DNA of 19,161 nucleotides from CAIOHW01 sp046317855 (GTDB lineage Bacteria > Bdellovibrionota > UBA1018), in the NCBI GenBank assembly GCA_046317855.1, contig JBKCVM010000149.1, positions 1 through 19,161 on the forward strand. The letters are read 5' to 3'. The translations under genes and the position numbers were made by a program. Shown here piece after piece: positions 1-8,003 of this stretch. Position 1 is the stretch's first letter; the number at the start of each line of letters is the position of its first letter. The notes beneath the pieces were generated by a model. That model did no database searches. It was not told where the DNA came from and was given only the letters and a program-made list of their open reading frames with translations.

Positions 1-1049
1 TTCTTGTTCACGGTGATGCCTGCAACATCCAAACAAGCTTCTGCTTCTTTGCCTGTGATTTCTCCTCCCGCTGTCTTGGATTGCGAGAGGTCAACGAGCA
101 TCAGGTGATTGTCGGTGCCGCCGGTGACGAGATAGAAACCAAGTTCTACAAGTGCGGATGCCAGGGCGCGGGCGTTGGTGAGGACTTGATTCTGGTAGCT
201 CTTAAAAGCGGGCTCAAGCGCCTCTCCAAATGCGACAGCCTTTGCGGCGATCACGTGCATGAGTGGGCCACCCTGGATGCCCGGAAAAATATACGAGTTT
301 GCAGCTTTAATGCGCTCGGCGCTTGAAAGGATGATTCCACCGCGTGGTCCTCTGAGCGTTTTGTGGGTGGTCGAGGTCGTGTAAGTTGCATGCCCGATAG
401 GCGAGGGATGCAGACCAGCCGCAACCAGTCCTGAAATATGGGCCATATCCACGACCAGATCGGCACCACACTCACGAGCGATCTCGCCAAACTTAGAAAA
501 CTCGATGATCCGGGGATAGGCACTGGCGCCTGCGACAATCACCCGAGGACGGTGCTTGAGCGCAAGATCACGCACTTGGTTGTAGTCCAGGAGGCTAGAG
601 CGGGGGTCGAGCCCGTAGTGCAGAGCTTTGAAAAGCTTACCGCTGAAGTTTACTGGACTGCCATGGGTGAGGTGCCCGCCGTGAGAAAGATCCATTCCAA
701 GCACCGTGTCTCCCGGGTTCATGAGTGCAAGGTAGGCCGCCATATTTGCCTGCGAGCCTGAATGAGGCTGCACGTTGGCGGCCTCGGCCCCGTAAAGTTT
801 ACAGAGGCGTTCGATCGCAAGCTTCTCAGCTTCGTCCACGAACTGGCAGCCTCCGTAGTAGCGCTTACCCGGATACCCCTCAGCATACTTGTTGGTGAGT
901 ACTGAGCCCTGCGCCTCCAGCACAGCCAGACTCACGTAATTTTCGGAGGCAATCAGCTCAAGGCCCTGTTCTTCTCGTTCGGATTCTTGCGCAATGGCTG
1001 CAAAAAGGGCTGGGTCTTTTTTTGAAAGCGGTTCCAAAAACCGGTTCAT
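1..1049 (-). CDS. glyA: Serine hydroxymethyltransferase (partial, 3' end outside window)
   Basis: A PLP-dependent enzyme that interconverts serine and glycine while charging tetrahydrofolate with a one-carbon unit; cytosolic. Translating the minus strand from the ATG at 1049 gives 349 residues before the window edge, against about 415 for the family, so only the C-terminal ~65 residues are missing. Visible hallmarks are ELIASENY near residue 31, NKYAEGYPGKRYYGG near 53, a VDMAHISGLVA stretch near 200, and TTHKTLRGPRGG with the PLP-binding lysine at K230. The ATG overlaps the rpiB stop as ATGA, which suggests translational coupling. It is the last visible gene of the fatty-acid operon. The fabF-rpiB-glyA arrangement is familiar from deltaproteobacterial genomes. 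Confidence 0.97.
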   Translation of the reverse strand, partial: MNRFLEPLSKKDPALFAAIAQESEREEQGLELIASENYVSLAVLEAQGSVLTNKYAEGYPGKRYYGGCQFVDEAEKLAIERLCKLYGAEAANVQPHSGSQANMAAYLALMNPGDTVLGMDLSHGGHLTHGSPVNFSGKLFKALHYGLDPRSSLLDYNQVRDLALKHRPRVIVAGASAYPRIIEFSKFGEIARECGADLVVDMAHISGLVAAGLHPSPIGHATYTTSTTHKTLRGPRGGIILSSAERIKAANSYIFPGIQGGPLMHVIAAKAVAFGEALEPAFKSYQNQVLTNARALASALVELGFYLVTGGTDNHLMLVDLSQSKTAGGEITGKEAEACLDVAGITVNK

Positions 1050-1528
1050 TTTTCGCTCCCATTCTTCTTTTCGATTCTTGTAATCTTCTTGACCCGCTGT
1101 TCGTGGCGATTTTCTCCGCTAAACGGAGTCTCAAGCCAGATCTTTGCAATCTCAGCTCCGTACTCCGGGGCGACAAAACGGGATCCCAAGCACAGGACGT
1201 TTGCGTCATTGTGTTCGCGAGAAAGGCGAGCCGCCACCGGGTTTTCAACAAGAGCTGCTCGGATCCCGGGGACCTTATTGGCGGAGATGCTCATTCCGAT
1301 TCCGCTTCCGCAGATGAGGATGCCGCGGGCTTGGTTGCCCTCAGAGGCAATTTTTTCAGCAACCCCCTCGGCGACATCAGGATAGTCCACACGCTCTGAG
1401 CCGTCACTGTTTTGGATCGGACCGAGGTCCTGCCACGCATAGTTTGGAAGCAGCTTCTGAATGGCAGCCTTCAGGGCCACTCCCGCGTGGTCGGATGCGA
1501 TGTAAACGTTTGAAGTAGGATTCTTCAT
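1046..1528 (-). CDS. rpiB: Ribose-5-phosphate isomerase B (RpiB/LacAB family)
   Basis: Interconverts ribose 5-phosphate and ribulose 5-phosphate in the pentose phosphate pathway; cytosolic. The 160-residue product starts with the RpiB signature ASDHAG (residues 11-16). It has the CGSGIG phosphate/active-site loop with Cys73, the SREHNDANVL segment with His106, and a late RHEQRV motif near 141. Length is normal (about 145-160 aa). The gene begins 28 nt after the fabF stop and ends in a 4-nt overlap with glyA. A GGAG lies very close to the ATG, so the ribosome site is not ideal. The catalytic residues look intact. LacA/LacB-type galactose 6-phosphate isomerases share the fold, but the neighbourhood favours RpiB. 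Confidence 0.95.
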   Translation of the reverse strand: MKNPTSNVYIASDHAGVALKAAIQKLLPNYAWQDLGPIQNSDGSERVDYPDVAEGVAEKIASEGNQARGILICGSGIGMSISANKVPGIRAALVENPVAARLSREHNDANVLCLGSRFVAPEYGAEIAKIWLETPFSGENRHEQRVKKITRIEKKNGSEK

Positions 1529-1556
1529 GACTCCGGTCTTTCTTTAGAGGTCCTAG

Positions 1557-2897
1557 CTATCCGCTAAACCTGCCAAAAATGAGTGAAGCATTAGTGCCAC
1601 CAAAACCAAAACTGTTCGAAAGAGCAAAGTTGAGCGTTTTTTCGACCGCACGGTTTGCTGTGAAATCCAGGCCCGTCTCTGCACAGCTTGGGTCGAGTTG
1701 GTCCAAATTGATGGTGGGCGGAATGCGGCCCTCTTTGATCGCTAAAATCGAAAAGATGGCTTCAATGGCCCCTGCCGCTCCGAGCAGGTGTCCAGTCATC
1801 GATTTGGTAGAGCTCACGTGCAGGTGCTTGGGGCCGTTTGGAAAAAGCTTACGAATGGCGCGGGCTTCTTCGGCATCGCCTGCGGGCGTCGAGGTCCCGT
1901 GTGCGTTGATGTAGCCGATCTGCTCGGGGTTCAGGCCCGAGTCCTTGAGCGCCATGGCCATGGCTCGCCGTCCGCCTTCGCCTTCAGGCGCTGGGGTGGT
2001 CATATGATAGGCATCCGCACTGGCTCCATATCCCAAAATTTCGCCGTAAATTTTTGCTCCCCGCTTTTTTGCGTGCTCGAGTTCTTCGAGGACCATGATC
2101 GCGCCGCCTTCACCCATTACGAAACCGTCTCGGCCTGTGTCAAAAGGCCTCGAGGCGCGCTTTGGTTCGTCATTACGAACAGACAGGGCTCTCATTACGG
2201 CAAATCCTCCAATTCCCAGCTTGCTGATGACTGCCTCGGCGCCGCCTGTGATCATGAGATCGGCATCGCCCCGCTGAATCAGCTTGAAGCTCTCTCCTAT
2301 ACTGTGAGCGCTGGATGAGCAGGCCGTGACGTTGCAAAGATTGGGGCCTTTGAGGTTGAGCAGCATGCTGAGATGTCCAGCAGCAAGGTTGGGGATCACC
2401 TGGGGGATAAAAAACGGGGTGATGCGCTTGTAGCCTTTGGTAATCAGAGTGTCGTAAACATCGGCAATCTCAGGAAGGCCGCCCATTCCGACTCCAATAT
2501 TGCAGCCCATGCGCTCCGGGTTGAGTTGGGTGCGTTTAGCGTCGAGTCCGGAGTCCTCATAAGCCTCCAGTCCAGCGGCGAGCGCCAGATGAATGAAGCG
2601 GCCCATTTTGCGCGCTTCTTTGGCGTTTGCGGCCATGGTGAGCGGAGCGGGAGCCTCCGTGACCGTGGGGTCGCCTGCAAACGGCTGGAACGGGCCCACG
2701 GGCTTTGAGACGTCAAAGTTTTTGACTTCACCTGCAATGGTGACGGGGCAATCGGTCAGATCAAAAAGCGTGATGCGGTCAATGCCGGAGCGCCCTTCCA
2801 GGGCTGCTGTCCAGTTTTCTTGAATTCCCTGACCGAGCGGAGAGATGGCTCCGAGGCCAGTGACAACAACGCGGCGTGAAGATGCAGGAGAGCTCAT
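1557..2897 (-). CDS. fabF: 3-oxoacyl-ACP synthase II (KAS II)
   Basis: Condenses malonyl-ACP with acyl-ACP in fatty-acid elongation. Taken from the ATG at 2897 (446 aa), because the longer frame to 2954 would begin inside a hairpin and adds no conserved sequence, and because AAGG sits 9 nt before this ATG. The Cys-His-His triad is complete: Cys193 in TACSSSAHS, His333 in NAHGTST, His370 in STKSMTGH. Their spacings (140 and 177) equal those of E. coli FabF. The protein is about 30 residues longer than usual. Most of the extra is a Pro/Ala-rich insertion around residues 66-92, before the KMGRFIHLAL helix. It is separated from acpP by a terminator-like hairpin, and rpiB follows 28 nt downstream. 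Confidence 0.96.
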   Translation of the reverse strand: MSSPASSRRVVVTGLGAISPLGQGIQENWTAALEGRSGIDRITLFDLTDCPVTIAGEVKNFDVSKPVGPFQPFAGDPTVTEAPAPLTMAANAKEARKMGRFIHLALAAGLEAYEDSGLDAKRTQLNPERMGCNIGVGMGGLPEIADVYDTLITKGYKRITPFFIPQVIPNLAAGHLSMLLNLKGPNLCNVTACSSSAHSIGESFKLIQRGDADLMITGGAEAVISKLGIGGFAVMRALSVRNDEPKRASRPFDTGRDGFVMGEGGAIMVLEELEHAKKRGAKIYGEILGYGASADAYHMTTPAPEGEGGRRAMAMALKDSGLNPEQIGYINAHGTSTPAGDAEEARAIRKLFPNGPKHLHVSSTKSMTGHLLGAAGAIEAIFSILAIKEGRIPPTINLDQLDPSCAETGLDFTANRAVEKTLNFALSNSFGFGGTNASLIFGRFSG

Positions 2898-2914
2898 TCT
2901 GCAGGGCCTTTCAG

Positions 2915-2968
2915 AAAAATGAAACGGGACGCCCAGGAACGCCGCTTGCGGCACCCGAGCGTCCCGTT
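2915..2968 (-). terminator. Terminator-like hairpin between acpP and fabF
   Basis: On the minus strand the arm AACGGGACGC (2968-2959) pairs perfectly with GCGTCCCGTT (2932-2923), a 10-bp GC-rich stem. Nested inside is GCCG-CAAG-CGGC (2952-2941), a second short hairpin. The outer stem is followed by TTTC and then a run of five T (2919-2915). This has the form of an intrinsic terminator or attenuator in the 95-nt gap after acpP, just before the fabF ribosome site. A partial stop here would give more acpP than fabF/rpiB/glyA transcript, as the high cellular demand for ACP would favour. It could instead be an RNA-processing or stability element. Confidence 0.6.
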
Positions 2969-2992
2969 GATTCAGTGCTCAATTCAGGAAAC

Positions 2993-3235
2993 TTAGTGGG
3001 TCGACTTTGACGAAATGTACTTAACCACATCGCCAACGGTCTTGAGCTTTTCAGCGTCATCGTCTGGAATATCGAGATCAAACTCCTCTTCCATTTGCAT
3101 GACGAGCTCGACGATGTCGAGGCTGTCTGCGCCGAGGTCTTCAATGAACGATGCTGTCGGGGTGACCTTTTCGGCTTCGACTGCGAGCTGGTCGCAGATC
3201 AGGTTTTTGACTCTTTCTTCTAGAGATGCGGACAT
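2993..3235 (-). CDS. acpP: Acyl carrier protein
   Basis: Small acidic carrier that holds growing acyl chains on a 4'-phosphopantetheine arm. The 80-residue product is typical in length and has the invariant GADSLD motif, with Ser38 as the attachment site. The recognition helix is acidic (ELVMQMEEEFDLDIPDDD). It starts 20 nt after the fabG stop and is followed by a hairpin before fabF. There is no sign of truncation or a missing key residue. Confidence 0.98.
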   Translation of the reverse strand: MSASLEERVKNLICDQLAVEAEKVTPTASFIEDLGADSLDIVELVMQMEEEFDLDIPDDDAEKLKTVGDVVKYISSKSTH

Positions 3236-3255
3236 TCGAATTCTCCCAAAAACAG

Positions 3256-4005
3256 TTACATGTACATGCCGCCGTTCACACCGAGCACCTGGCCCGTGAT
3301 GTAACGACTTGCCGGGGAAGCGAGAAACGCGACCACGTTGGCCACATCTCCTGGTTCGCCGACAAACCCGAGCGGAATGTTCCGAACCATGGCCTCTTTT
3401 TGCTCCTGCGTCAAGTCCTGAGTCATCTCGGTTGCGATGTATCCCGGGGTGATGACATTAGCTCTAACTCCACGGGATCCCAGCTCTTTTGCGACACTCT
3501 TGGTGAAGCCAATGAGCCCCGCTTTAGCGGCCGAATAGGCGCTCTGACCGGCGTTTCCCATCTCTCCAATGATCGACGAAATCTGGATGATCGAGCCCGT
3601 TCGCGCCCGCATCATTGCCTTGGTCGCCGCCCGGGTGCAGTAGATGGCGCCCTTGAGGTCCACATCGAGCGTCCGGTCGAGGTCCTCGTTCTTGAGGCGC
3701 ATGAGCAGCCCGTCGATCGTGATGCCAGCGTTATTGACGAGCGCCGTCAGTGCCCCGTGCTCCTTGTGGATGGCATCGAATTTTTCGTCCACTGCGGCGG
3801 GGTCGGCCACATTGAAACCGCAGAGCTCGCCTGAGCCGCCCGCAGCTTCGATGTCGGCAAGAACTTTTCGGGCCTTGTCCTCACTTGAGGAGTAGTTGAC
3901 CAGGACATGAAAGCCATCCTGCGCAAGCTTGACTGCGATCGATGCTCCGATGCCACGGGATGCACCGGTGACGAGGGCCAGCGGTTTTTTTTGGGTTGCT
4001 GACAT
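3256..4005 (-). CDS. fabG: 3-oxoacyl-ACP reductase
   Basis: NADPH-dependent short-chain dehydrogenase that reduces 3-oxoacyl-ACP. The 249-residue product has the cofactor loop TGASRGIG (13-20), NNAG (91-94), catalytic Ser144, and YSAAK with Tyr157 and Lys161. The usual C-terminal VNGGMYM ending is present. By spacing (28 residues before the catalytic Ser), the fourth member of the usual Asn-Ser-Tyr-Lys tetrad falls at residue 116, which here is Asp (codon GAC at 3660-3658). An AAGGAGA ribosome site lies 7 nt before the ATG. It sits between fabD and acpP, so the role is secure despite the Asp. Confidence 0.96.
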   Translation of the reverse strand: MSATQKKPLALVTGASRGIGASIAVKLAQDGFHVLVNYSSSEDKARKVLADIEAAGGSGELCGFNVADPAAVDEKFDAIHKEHGALTALVNNAGITIDGLLMRLKNEDLDRTLDVDLKGAIYCTRAATKAMMRARTGSIIQISSIIGEMGNAGQSAYSAAKAGLIGFTKSVAKELGSRGVRANVITPGYIATEMTQDLTQEQKEAMVRNIPLGFVGEPGDVANVVAFLASPASRYITGQVLGVNGGMYM

Positions 4006-4035
4006 TTTGAAATCTCCTTGTTCGATTTTGGGGGG

Positions 4036-5058
4036 TTACTTCAGGAGCGCTTCAAGCGCAGTGAGTCCGGCAGAGTCGCTCATTCCCTGAACGGTGCAGT
4101 TTTTTTCAAGCGGCTGAGAAATGCGCTTGGCAAGACCGGCAAGGACTTTTCCGGGGCCGAACTCGATGTATGTTTCAAAACCCTGCGCCAAAAGGCCAGA
4201 AAACGACTGTTTCCAAAGCACCGGGTGGTCCACCTGCTCGACCAGAAGTTCCAGTACCACGCCGGGTTCCCGGGTCAGGATCGCTGTTCGGTTGGGGACG
4301 TATGGACAAGAAAGCTGCGCGGGTTTTTCCGTGGCTTTTGCCTGTGAAAAAAGTTCCGCCATTCGGGATCGGGCCGGTGCCATGAGTTTGCAATGAAAGG
4401 GGGCGCTCACGTTGAGAGGAATGGCTTTTCCTCCAGTAAATTCAGTGTCCGTTTTGATGAGCGACACGGCCTCGGCCACGGCATCCACCGAGCCTGCGAT
4501 GACGATCTGGCCAGGCGCATTGAAATTTGCAGGCTGCACGATGGGCTCGACCTGAAGCTGGGCTTCGGCGTCCGGTGAAGGAGAGGTGCGCTTGGACTGG
4601 GTCATCAGGGTCGCCTTTTGGCAAAGCCGCTCGATCCATTCGTCGCCTCCCAAGACGGCGGCCATCGAGCCCTGGCCTGCGGGCACGGCCCGCTGCATGG
4701 CGGCTCCGCGCTCGCGCACCCAGCGCGCGGCAGATGCAAGTGGGATCGCTCCGGCCGCAACCAGTGCCGAGTACTCGCCAAGCGAATGTCCGGCCACGGC
4801 CATTGGGGCGTATCCTAGGCGAGCTTTTGCCACCCTGAATGCAGCCACCGAGGCGGTGAGTAGGCAGGGTTGTGTGTTTTCAGTGAGGGTGAGATCCGCA
4901 TCAGGTCCCTCAAAACAAAGTTTGCGCAGGTCCGAGTGGATGGCGTCTGAAGCTTCCTCAAATACTTCGCGTGCTTCTGAAAAGTTCTCAAAAAGATCTT
5001 TTCCCATTCCAACGTGCTGGGCACCCTGGCCCGGAAAGAGAGCGACTGTTTTTTTCAT
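4036..5058 (-). CDS. fabD: Malonyl-CoA:ACP transacylase
   Basis: Moves malonyl from CoA to ACP, supplying the extender for KAS enzymes. The 340-residue protein starts with FPGQGAQHVGMG and has the GHSLGEYSALVAAGA nucleophile elbow with Ser92. Arg117 (VRERG) contacts the malonyl carboxylate, and His222 lies in APFHCKLM. Ser92 and Arg117 coincide with E. coli numbering, but His is about 21 residues later. The difference is a hydrophilic Ser/Pro/Glu insertion around residues 152-172, so the protein is longer than the usual ~310 aa. TGGAGA precedes the ATG. It lies 22 nt after fabH and 30 nt before fabG. Confidence 0.96.
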   Translation of the reverse strand: MKKTVALFPGQGAQHVGMGKDLFENFSEAREVFEEASDAIHSDLRKLCFEGPDADLTLTENTQPCLLTASVAAFRVAKARLGYAPMAVAGHSLGEYSALVAAGAIPLASAARWVRERGAAMQRAVPAGQGSMAAVLGGDEWIERLCQKATLMTQSKRTSPSPDAEAQLQVEPIVQPANFNAPGQIVIAGSVDAVAEAVSLIKTDTEFTGGKAIPLNVSAPFHCKLMAPARSRMAELFSQAKATEKPAQLSCPYVPNRTAILTREPGVVLELLVEQVDHPVLWKQSFSGLLAQGFETYIEFGPGKVLAGLAKRISQPLEKNCTVQGMSDSAGLTALEALLK

Positions 5059-5080
5059 GAAGGGTTCTCCAAAAACGGGA

Positions 5081-6109
5081 TTACATCCGCACCAGTACGG
5101 ATCCGTAGGTCAGGCCGGCGCCAAACACATCCATCAGCACAAGCTGGCCTTTCTTGATTCTGCCGTCGCGCACCGCTTCGTCGAGCATGGTGGGAACTGT
5201 GGCCGATGAGGTATTGCCGTAGCGATCCAGGTTGACCAGGACTTTTTCCATCGGAAAGTCGAGTCTGTTGGCCACCGCTTCAATGATTCTTAGGTTTGCT
5301 TGATGCGGGAGAAACCAGTCGATCTCAGAGGGCTTTAAGCCATTTGCTTCAATGGCCTGTAGTGCAAAGTCAGCAAGAGTCTTCACAGCAATCTTGAAAA
5401 CTTCTTTTCCTTTCATCTGAATTTTGTTTTGCCGTGAATCGAGTCCCTCGTGCGTAACTGGAAGTCGCGTGCCGCCACCCGGAATGATGAGAAGGTCCCA
5501 GAGATTTCCATCTGACTGAAGGTGGCTTGACAGAATCCTGGAGCTTGAGTCGGGTGTCGTGCGCTCGAGCACTGCGGCACCCGCGCCGTCACCAAACAAG
5601 ATGCAACTGGTACGATCGTCCCAGTTTACATTTGCACTCAGCACCTCGGCTCCCACCACTAGGACCGTCTTGCTTTGGCCTGAGCGAATAAACATGTCGG
5701 CAGTCGAAAGAGCGTAAATGAACCCCGAGCAAGCAGCGTTCAAATCCACGGCCCAGGCATTTTTAGCTCCCAATTTTGACTGGAGCCAGCAAGCAGTGGA
5801 GGGGATGATGGTGTCGCCTGAGCAGGTTGCATACAAGATCTGGTCGATGTCCTCGGGTTTCTTGCCCGCCATTTCGAGAGCTTTTAAGGCAGCTTCATGG
5901 CCAAGCGAGGAGTTGTACTCTGATGAGTTACCTGGCTCAGAAATGCGGCGCTCGACGATGCCCGTGCGCTCTCGGATCCATTCGTCGCTGGAGTCAATTT
6001 TTGGAGCCAGTTCATCGTTGGTGAGTCTGCGGCTGGGAAAGGCTGAACCCGTGCCGAGGATGCGGCTTGCAAAAGGGGAGGGAGGAAGAGACTGGGATAG
6101 TTGGCTCAT
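5081..6109 (-). CDS. fabH: 3-oxoacyl-ACP synthase III (KAS III)
   Basis: Starts fatty-acid synthesis by condensing acetyl-CoA with malonyl-ACP. The 342-residue protein carries the Cys-His-Asn triad: Cys127 in NAACSGF, His269 in PHQAN and Asn299 in YGNTSSA. The His-Asn spacing (30) matches E. coli. The conserved TGI..R segment near residue 49, GDGAGAAV near 173 and the FGAGLTYGSVLV ending are all present. About 10 extra residues lie between Cys and His, and the N-terminus is some 12 residues longer. The gene lies between plsX (31 nt upstream) and fabD. Confidence 0.97.
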   Translation of the reverse strand: MSQLSQSLPPSPFASRILGTGSAFPSRRLTNDELAPKIDSSDEWIRERTGIVERRISEPGNSSEYNSSLGHEAALKALEMAGKKPEDIDQILYATCSGDTIIPSTACWLQSKLGAKNAWAVDLNAACSGFIYALSTADMFIRSGQSKTVLVVGAEVLSANVNWDDRTSCILFGDGAGAAVLERTTPDSSSRILSSHLQSDGNLWDLLIIPGGGTRLPVTHEGLDSRQNKIQMKGKEVFKIAVKTLADFALQAIEANGLKPSEIDWFLPHQANLRIIEAVANRLDFPMEKVLVNLDRYGNTSSATVPTMLDEAVRDGRIKKGQLVLMDVFGAGLTYGSVLVRM

Positions 6110-6140
6110 GCGTTTTGATTCCTAAGACCTGAACTGAATA

Positions 6141-7256
6141 TTAGCTACTTTGAGGAGAACTGCTGCGGGGTGAGGCGTTTCTCTCCATTTCTTTTTCAAG
6201 TCCCTCAACCACTTTTTTTTGTAGAGCTGTGTGCGCGCGAAGCAAGGCGCTGACTACTGCACGCGGATTACTTCTTCCGTGACAGATAAATGCATAGCCT
6301 TGCACTCCGAGCAGCGGAGCTGCTCCGTACTCGGCGTAATCGAGCTTCTTCTTGAGTGCGCTAAAAACTGGAGCAGCCAGTATAAAGCCAAAAGTGGCCA
6401 CCGGGTTTTTGCGTGCGCTTTCTTTGAGAGTTTTGACGACTGCGGAGCCCAGGCCTTCGACGGACTTGAGTACGACATTTCCGACAAACCCGTCGCATAC
6501 GACCACGTCGACTTGGCCCTTAAAGATTTCTTTCCCTTCTGCATAGCCCTCGAAGCGAGCAATCTCGGAGAAATAGGGCAAAGCTGCGACCATGTCGCGT
6601 GCCGCGCGTGTGAGTTCGTTGCCTTTGCTCTTTTCTTCTCCGTTCGAAAGGATTCCTACTTTAGGGAGTCCCGGTGAGCGGCGGTCGACTTGAGCGTACA
6701 GGGCACCCATCACGGCAAAATCTCTGAGATGCTCGGGCTTGCAATCGACATTAGCGCCCACATCAATCATGACACAGCCATCTGGGCTTAGAGTAGGAAG
6801 CGTCACTGCGATTCCTGGCCGCTCCACCCCTTTGAGCCTTCCCATGTGGATGAGGGCCGAGGCCATCATAGCGCCTGAATGGCCTGCGCTGATGAAAGCG
6901 GATGGAGAGGGGGATTCGCCCTTTTTCCAGTTCTGCCAAGACTCGGCGGCAAGTCTGCAGCCGATATTGATCGAAGCCCCGGGCTTTTGTCGCAGGGACT
7001 TGATCGTGTCTTCCATCTCAATGTTTTCAGTGGCCTCAATCCAGCGAACCATCGGATTTTTATGCTTGCCCTCGAGCTCGTGTCTGAGTTCACGACAGGC
7101 CTTGTCATTAAGAATTGCACTGCAGGCTTTGCTATTTCCAATCAGTACGAGCTCGGCTTTTTGTTTTCTTAAGTGAGAAAGAGCGGCGGCAGCTCCATGG
7201 AGGATGGACTTGGGGGCATGGTCTCCACCCATCACATCAAGAATCAGCTGGGCCAT
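6141..7256 (-). CDS. plsX: Phosphate acyltransferase PlsX
   Basis: Converts acyl-ACP and phosphate to acyl-phosphate, the donor used by PlsY in phospholipid synthesis; a peripheral membrane or soluble enzyme. The 371-residue product has the family opening DVMGGDHAP (7-15), then SAGHSGAMMASA near 123 and VVCDGFVGNVVLK near 253. A short Ser/Pro-rich C-terminal tail adds to the usual ~340-355 aa. AAGGAGA stands 9 nt before the ATG. The DUF177 gene ends 24 nt upstream, leaving no room for rpmF, which commonly lies at this point. Confidence 0.95.
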   Translation of the reverse strand: MAQLILDVMGGDHAPKSILHGAAAALSHLRKQKAELVLIGNSKACSAILNDKACRELRHELEGKHKNPMVRWIEATENIEMEDTIKSLRQKPGASINIGCRLAAESWQNWKKGESPSPSAFISAGHSGAMMASALIHMGRLKGVERPGIAVTLPTLSPDGCVMIDVGANVDCKPEHLRDFAVMGALYAQVDRRSPGLPKVGILSNGEEKSKGNELTRAARDMVAALPYFSEIARFEGYAEGKEIFKGQVDVVVCDGFVGNVVLKSVEGLGSAVVKTLKESARKNPVATFGFILAAPVFSALKKKLDYAEYGAAPLLGVQGYAFICHGRSNPRAVVSALLRAHTALQKKVVEGLEKEMERNASPRSSSPQSS

Positions 7257-7280
7257 CCGAGTGGGTCTCCTTGCGATCGG

Positions 7281-7952
7281 TTACTTTGATGCCGGAAATC
7301 TCAAGCTTTTCAGAGCTGAAAATGGACTCTGCTTTTGAAGCTTTGAGCAGGCGCAGCGGCCTTTGTTGAGGTCAGCACCGCAGTGGGCGCAGATGCCCTT
7401 GCAGTCTTCCTTGCAAAGCGGTTGAAAGGGAACGAGCAGCTGAACCTGTTCGGTGAGTACGTCTTCGAGCTCGATCCAGTCTTCTGAAAGATAAGTGATG
7501 TCGAGGTCCGAGGTTTTTTGGTTCTCGCCCTCAAAGTCATGCGCGTGGCGGGCACGGCCCTGGAGTCTTCCGACGACTTTTCCAGTAGTCCGGCCCTGCT
7601 TGTCCTTATCCAGGTGTGCTACTCCGGCTGTGGCAGGATCGCGGCAGAAGAGAGTTTGAAAGCTGGGCGCGCAAGCAAACGAAAAAGGGGTGGCGCAGCG
7701 GCTGCAAAGCAGGTGGAGCTCGGTCTGAATCCTGCCGTCAATCACTACGACGTCGTCGACTTTGCGAAGGGTAAGTCGACCCTCGAGCGGCCTCGAGGAT
7801 TTCTGGGCAGGTGCAAGCTCGGAGATTTCATCCGCGCGGCTCACAGCGGCTTCAGCCCATGCGTCTTTGGTGTGAGGACCGGGGGAGTGAGGACCGGGAC
7901 CAAAGGTGACTTCTGTCCCTTGTTCAGTAATTTCGTGGAGATAGATACGCAT
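7281..7952 (-). CDS. DUF177 (YceD-type) cysteine-rich protein
   Basis: A member of the YceD/DUF177 family, whose genes usually precede rpmF and plsX; the family is linked to 23S rRNA or ribosome assembly. The 223-residue protein has the two cysteine sets of the family: LLCSRCATPF in the middle, and the C-terminal LCKEDCKGICAHCGADLN followed by CAC, a probable zinc site. The acidic stretch YLSEDWIELEDVLTEQVQLLVPFQPLC is also typical in position. The N-terminus holds a small GPGPHSPGPH repeat and a longer linker, making it larger than most (about 170-190 aa). No rpmF follows, which is unusual. The ribosome site is weak. Confidence 0.85.
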   Translation of the reverse strand: MRIYLHEITEQGTEVTFGPGPHSPGPHTKDAWAEAAVSRADEISELAPAQKSSRPLEGRLTLRKVDDVVVIDGRIQTELHLLCSRCATPFSFACAPSFQTLFCRDPATAGVAHLDKDKQGRTTGKVVGRLQGRARHAHDFEGENQKTSDLDITYLSEDWIELEDVLTEQVQLLVPFQPLCKEDCKGICAHCGADLNKGRCACSKLQKQSPFSALKSLRFPASK

Positions 7953-8003
7953 AGCGGTCTGGAGGGAGGACCTTAGCGGTAAGGACGGAACGCGTCAATC
8001 TTG

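Noticed and set aside
1788..2318. 176-codon open frame on the plus strand opposite fabF
   Set aside because: Lies wholly antisense to a clear fabF with intact motifs; the product has no recognisable domain. Shadow of codon bias.
3226..3834. 202-codon open frame on the plus strand opposite fabG/acpP
   Set aside because: Antisense to fabG; low-complexity His/Arg/Asp composition typical of a reverse-strand shadow.
4586..5209. 207-codon open frame on the plus strand opposite fabD
   Set aside because: Antisense to fabD and into fabH; no domain or ribosome site.
7861..7895. Direct repeat of GTGAGGACCGGG in the DUF177 gene
   Set aside because: Two short imperfect copies encoding a GPGPHSPGPH linker; too short to be a mobile or CRISPR-like repeat.
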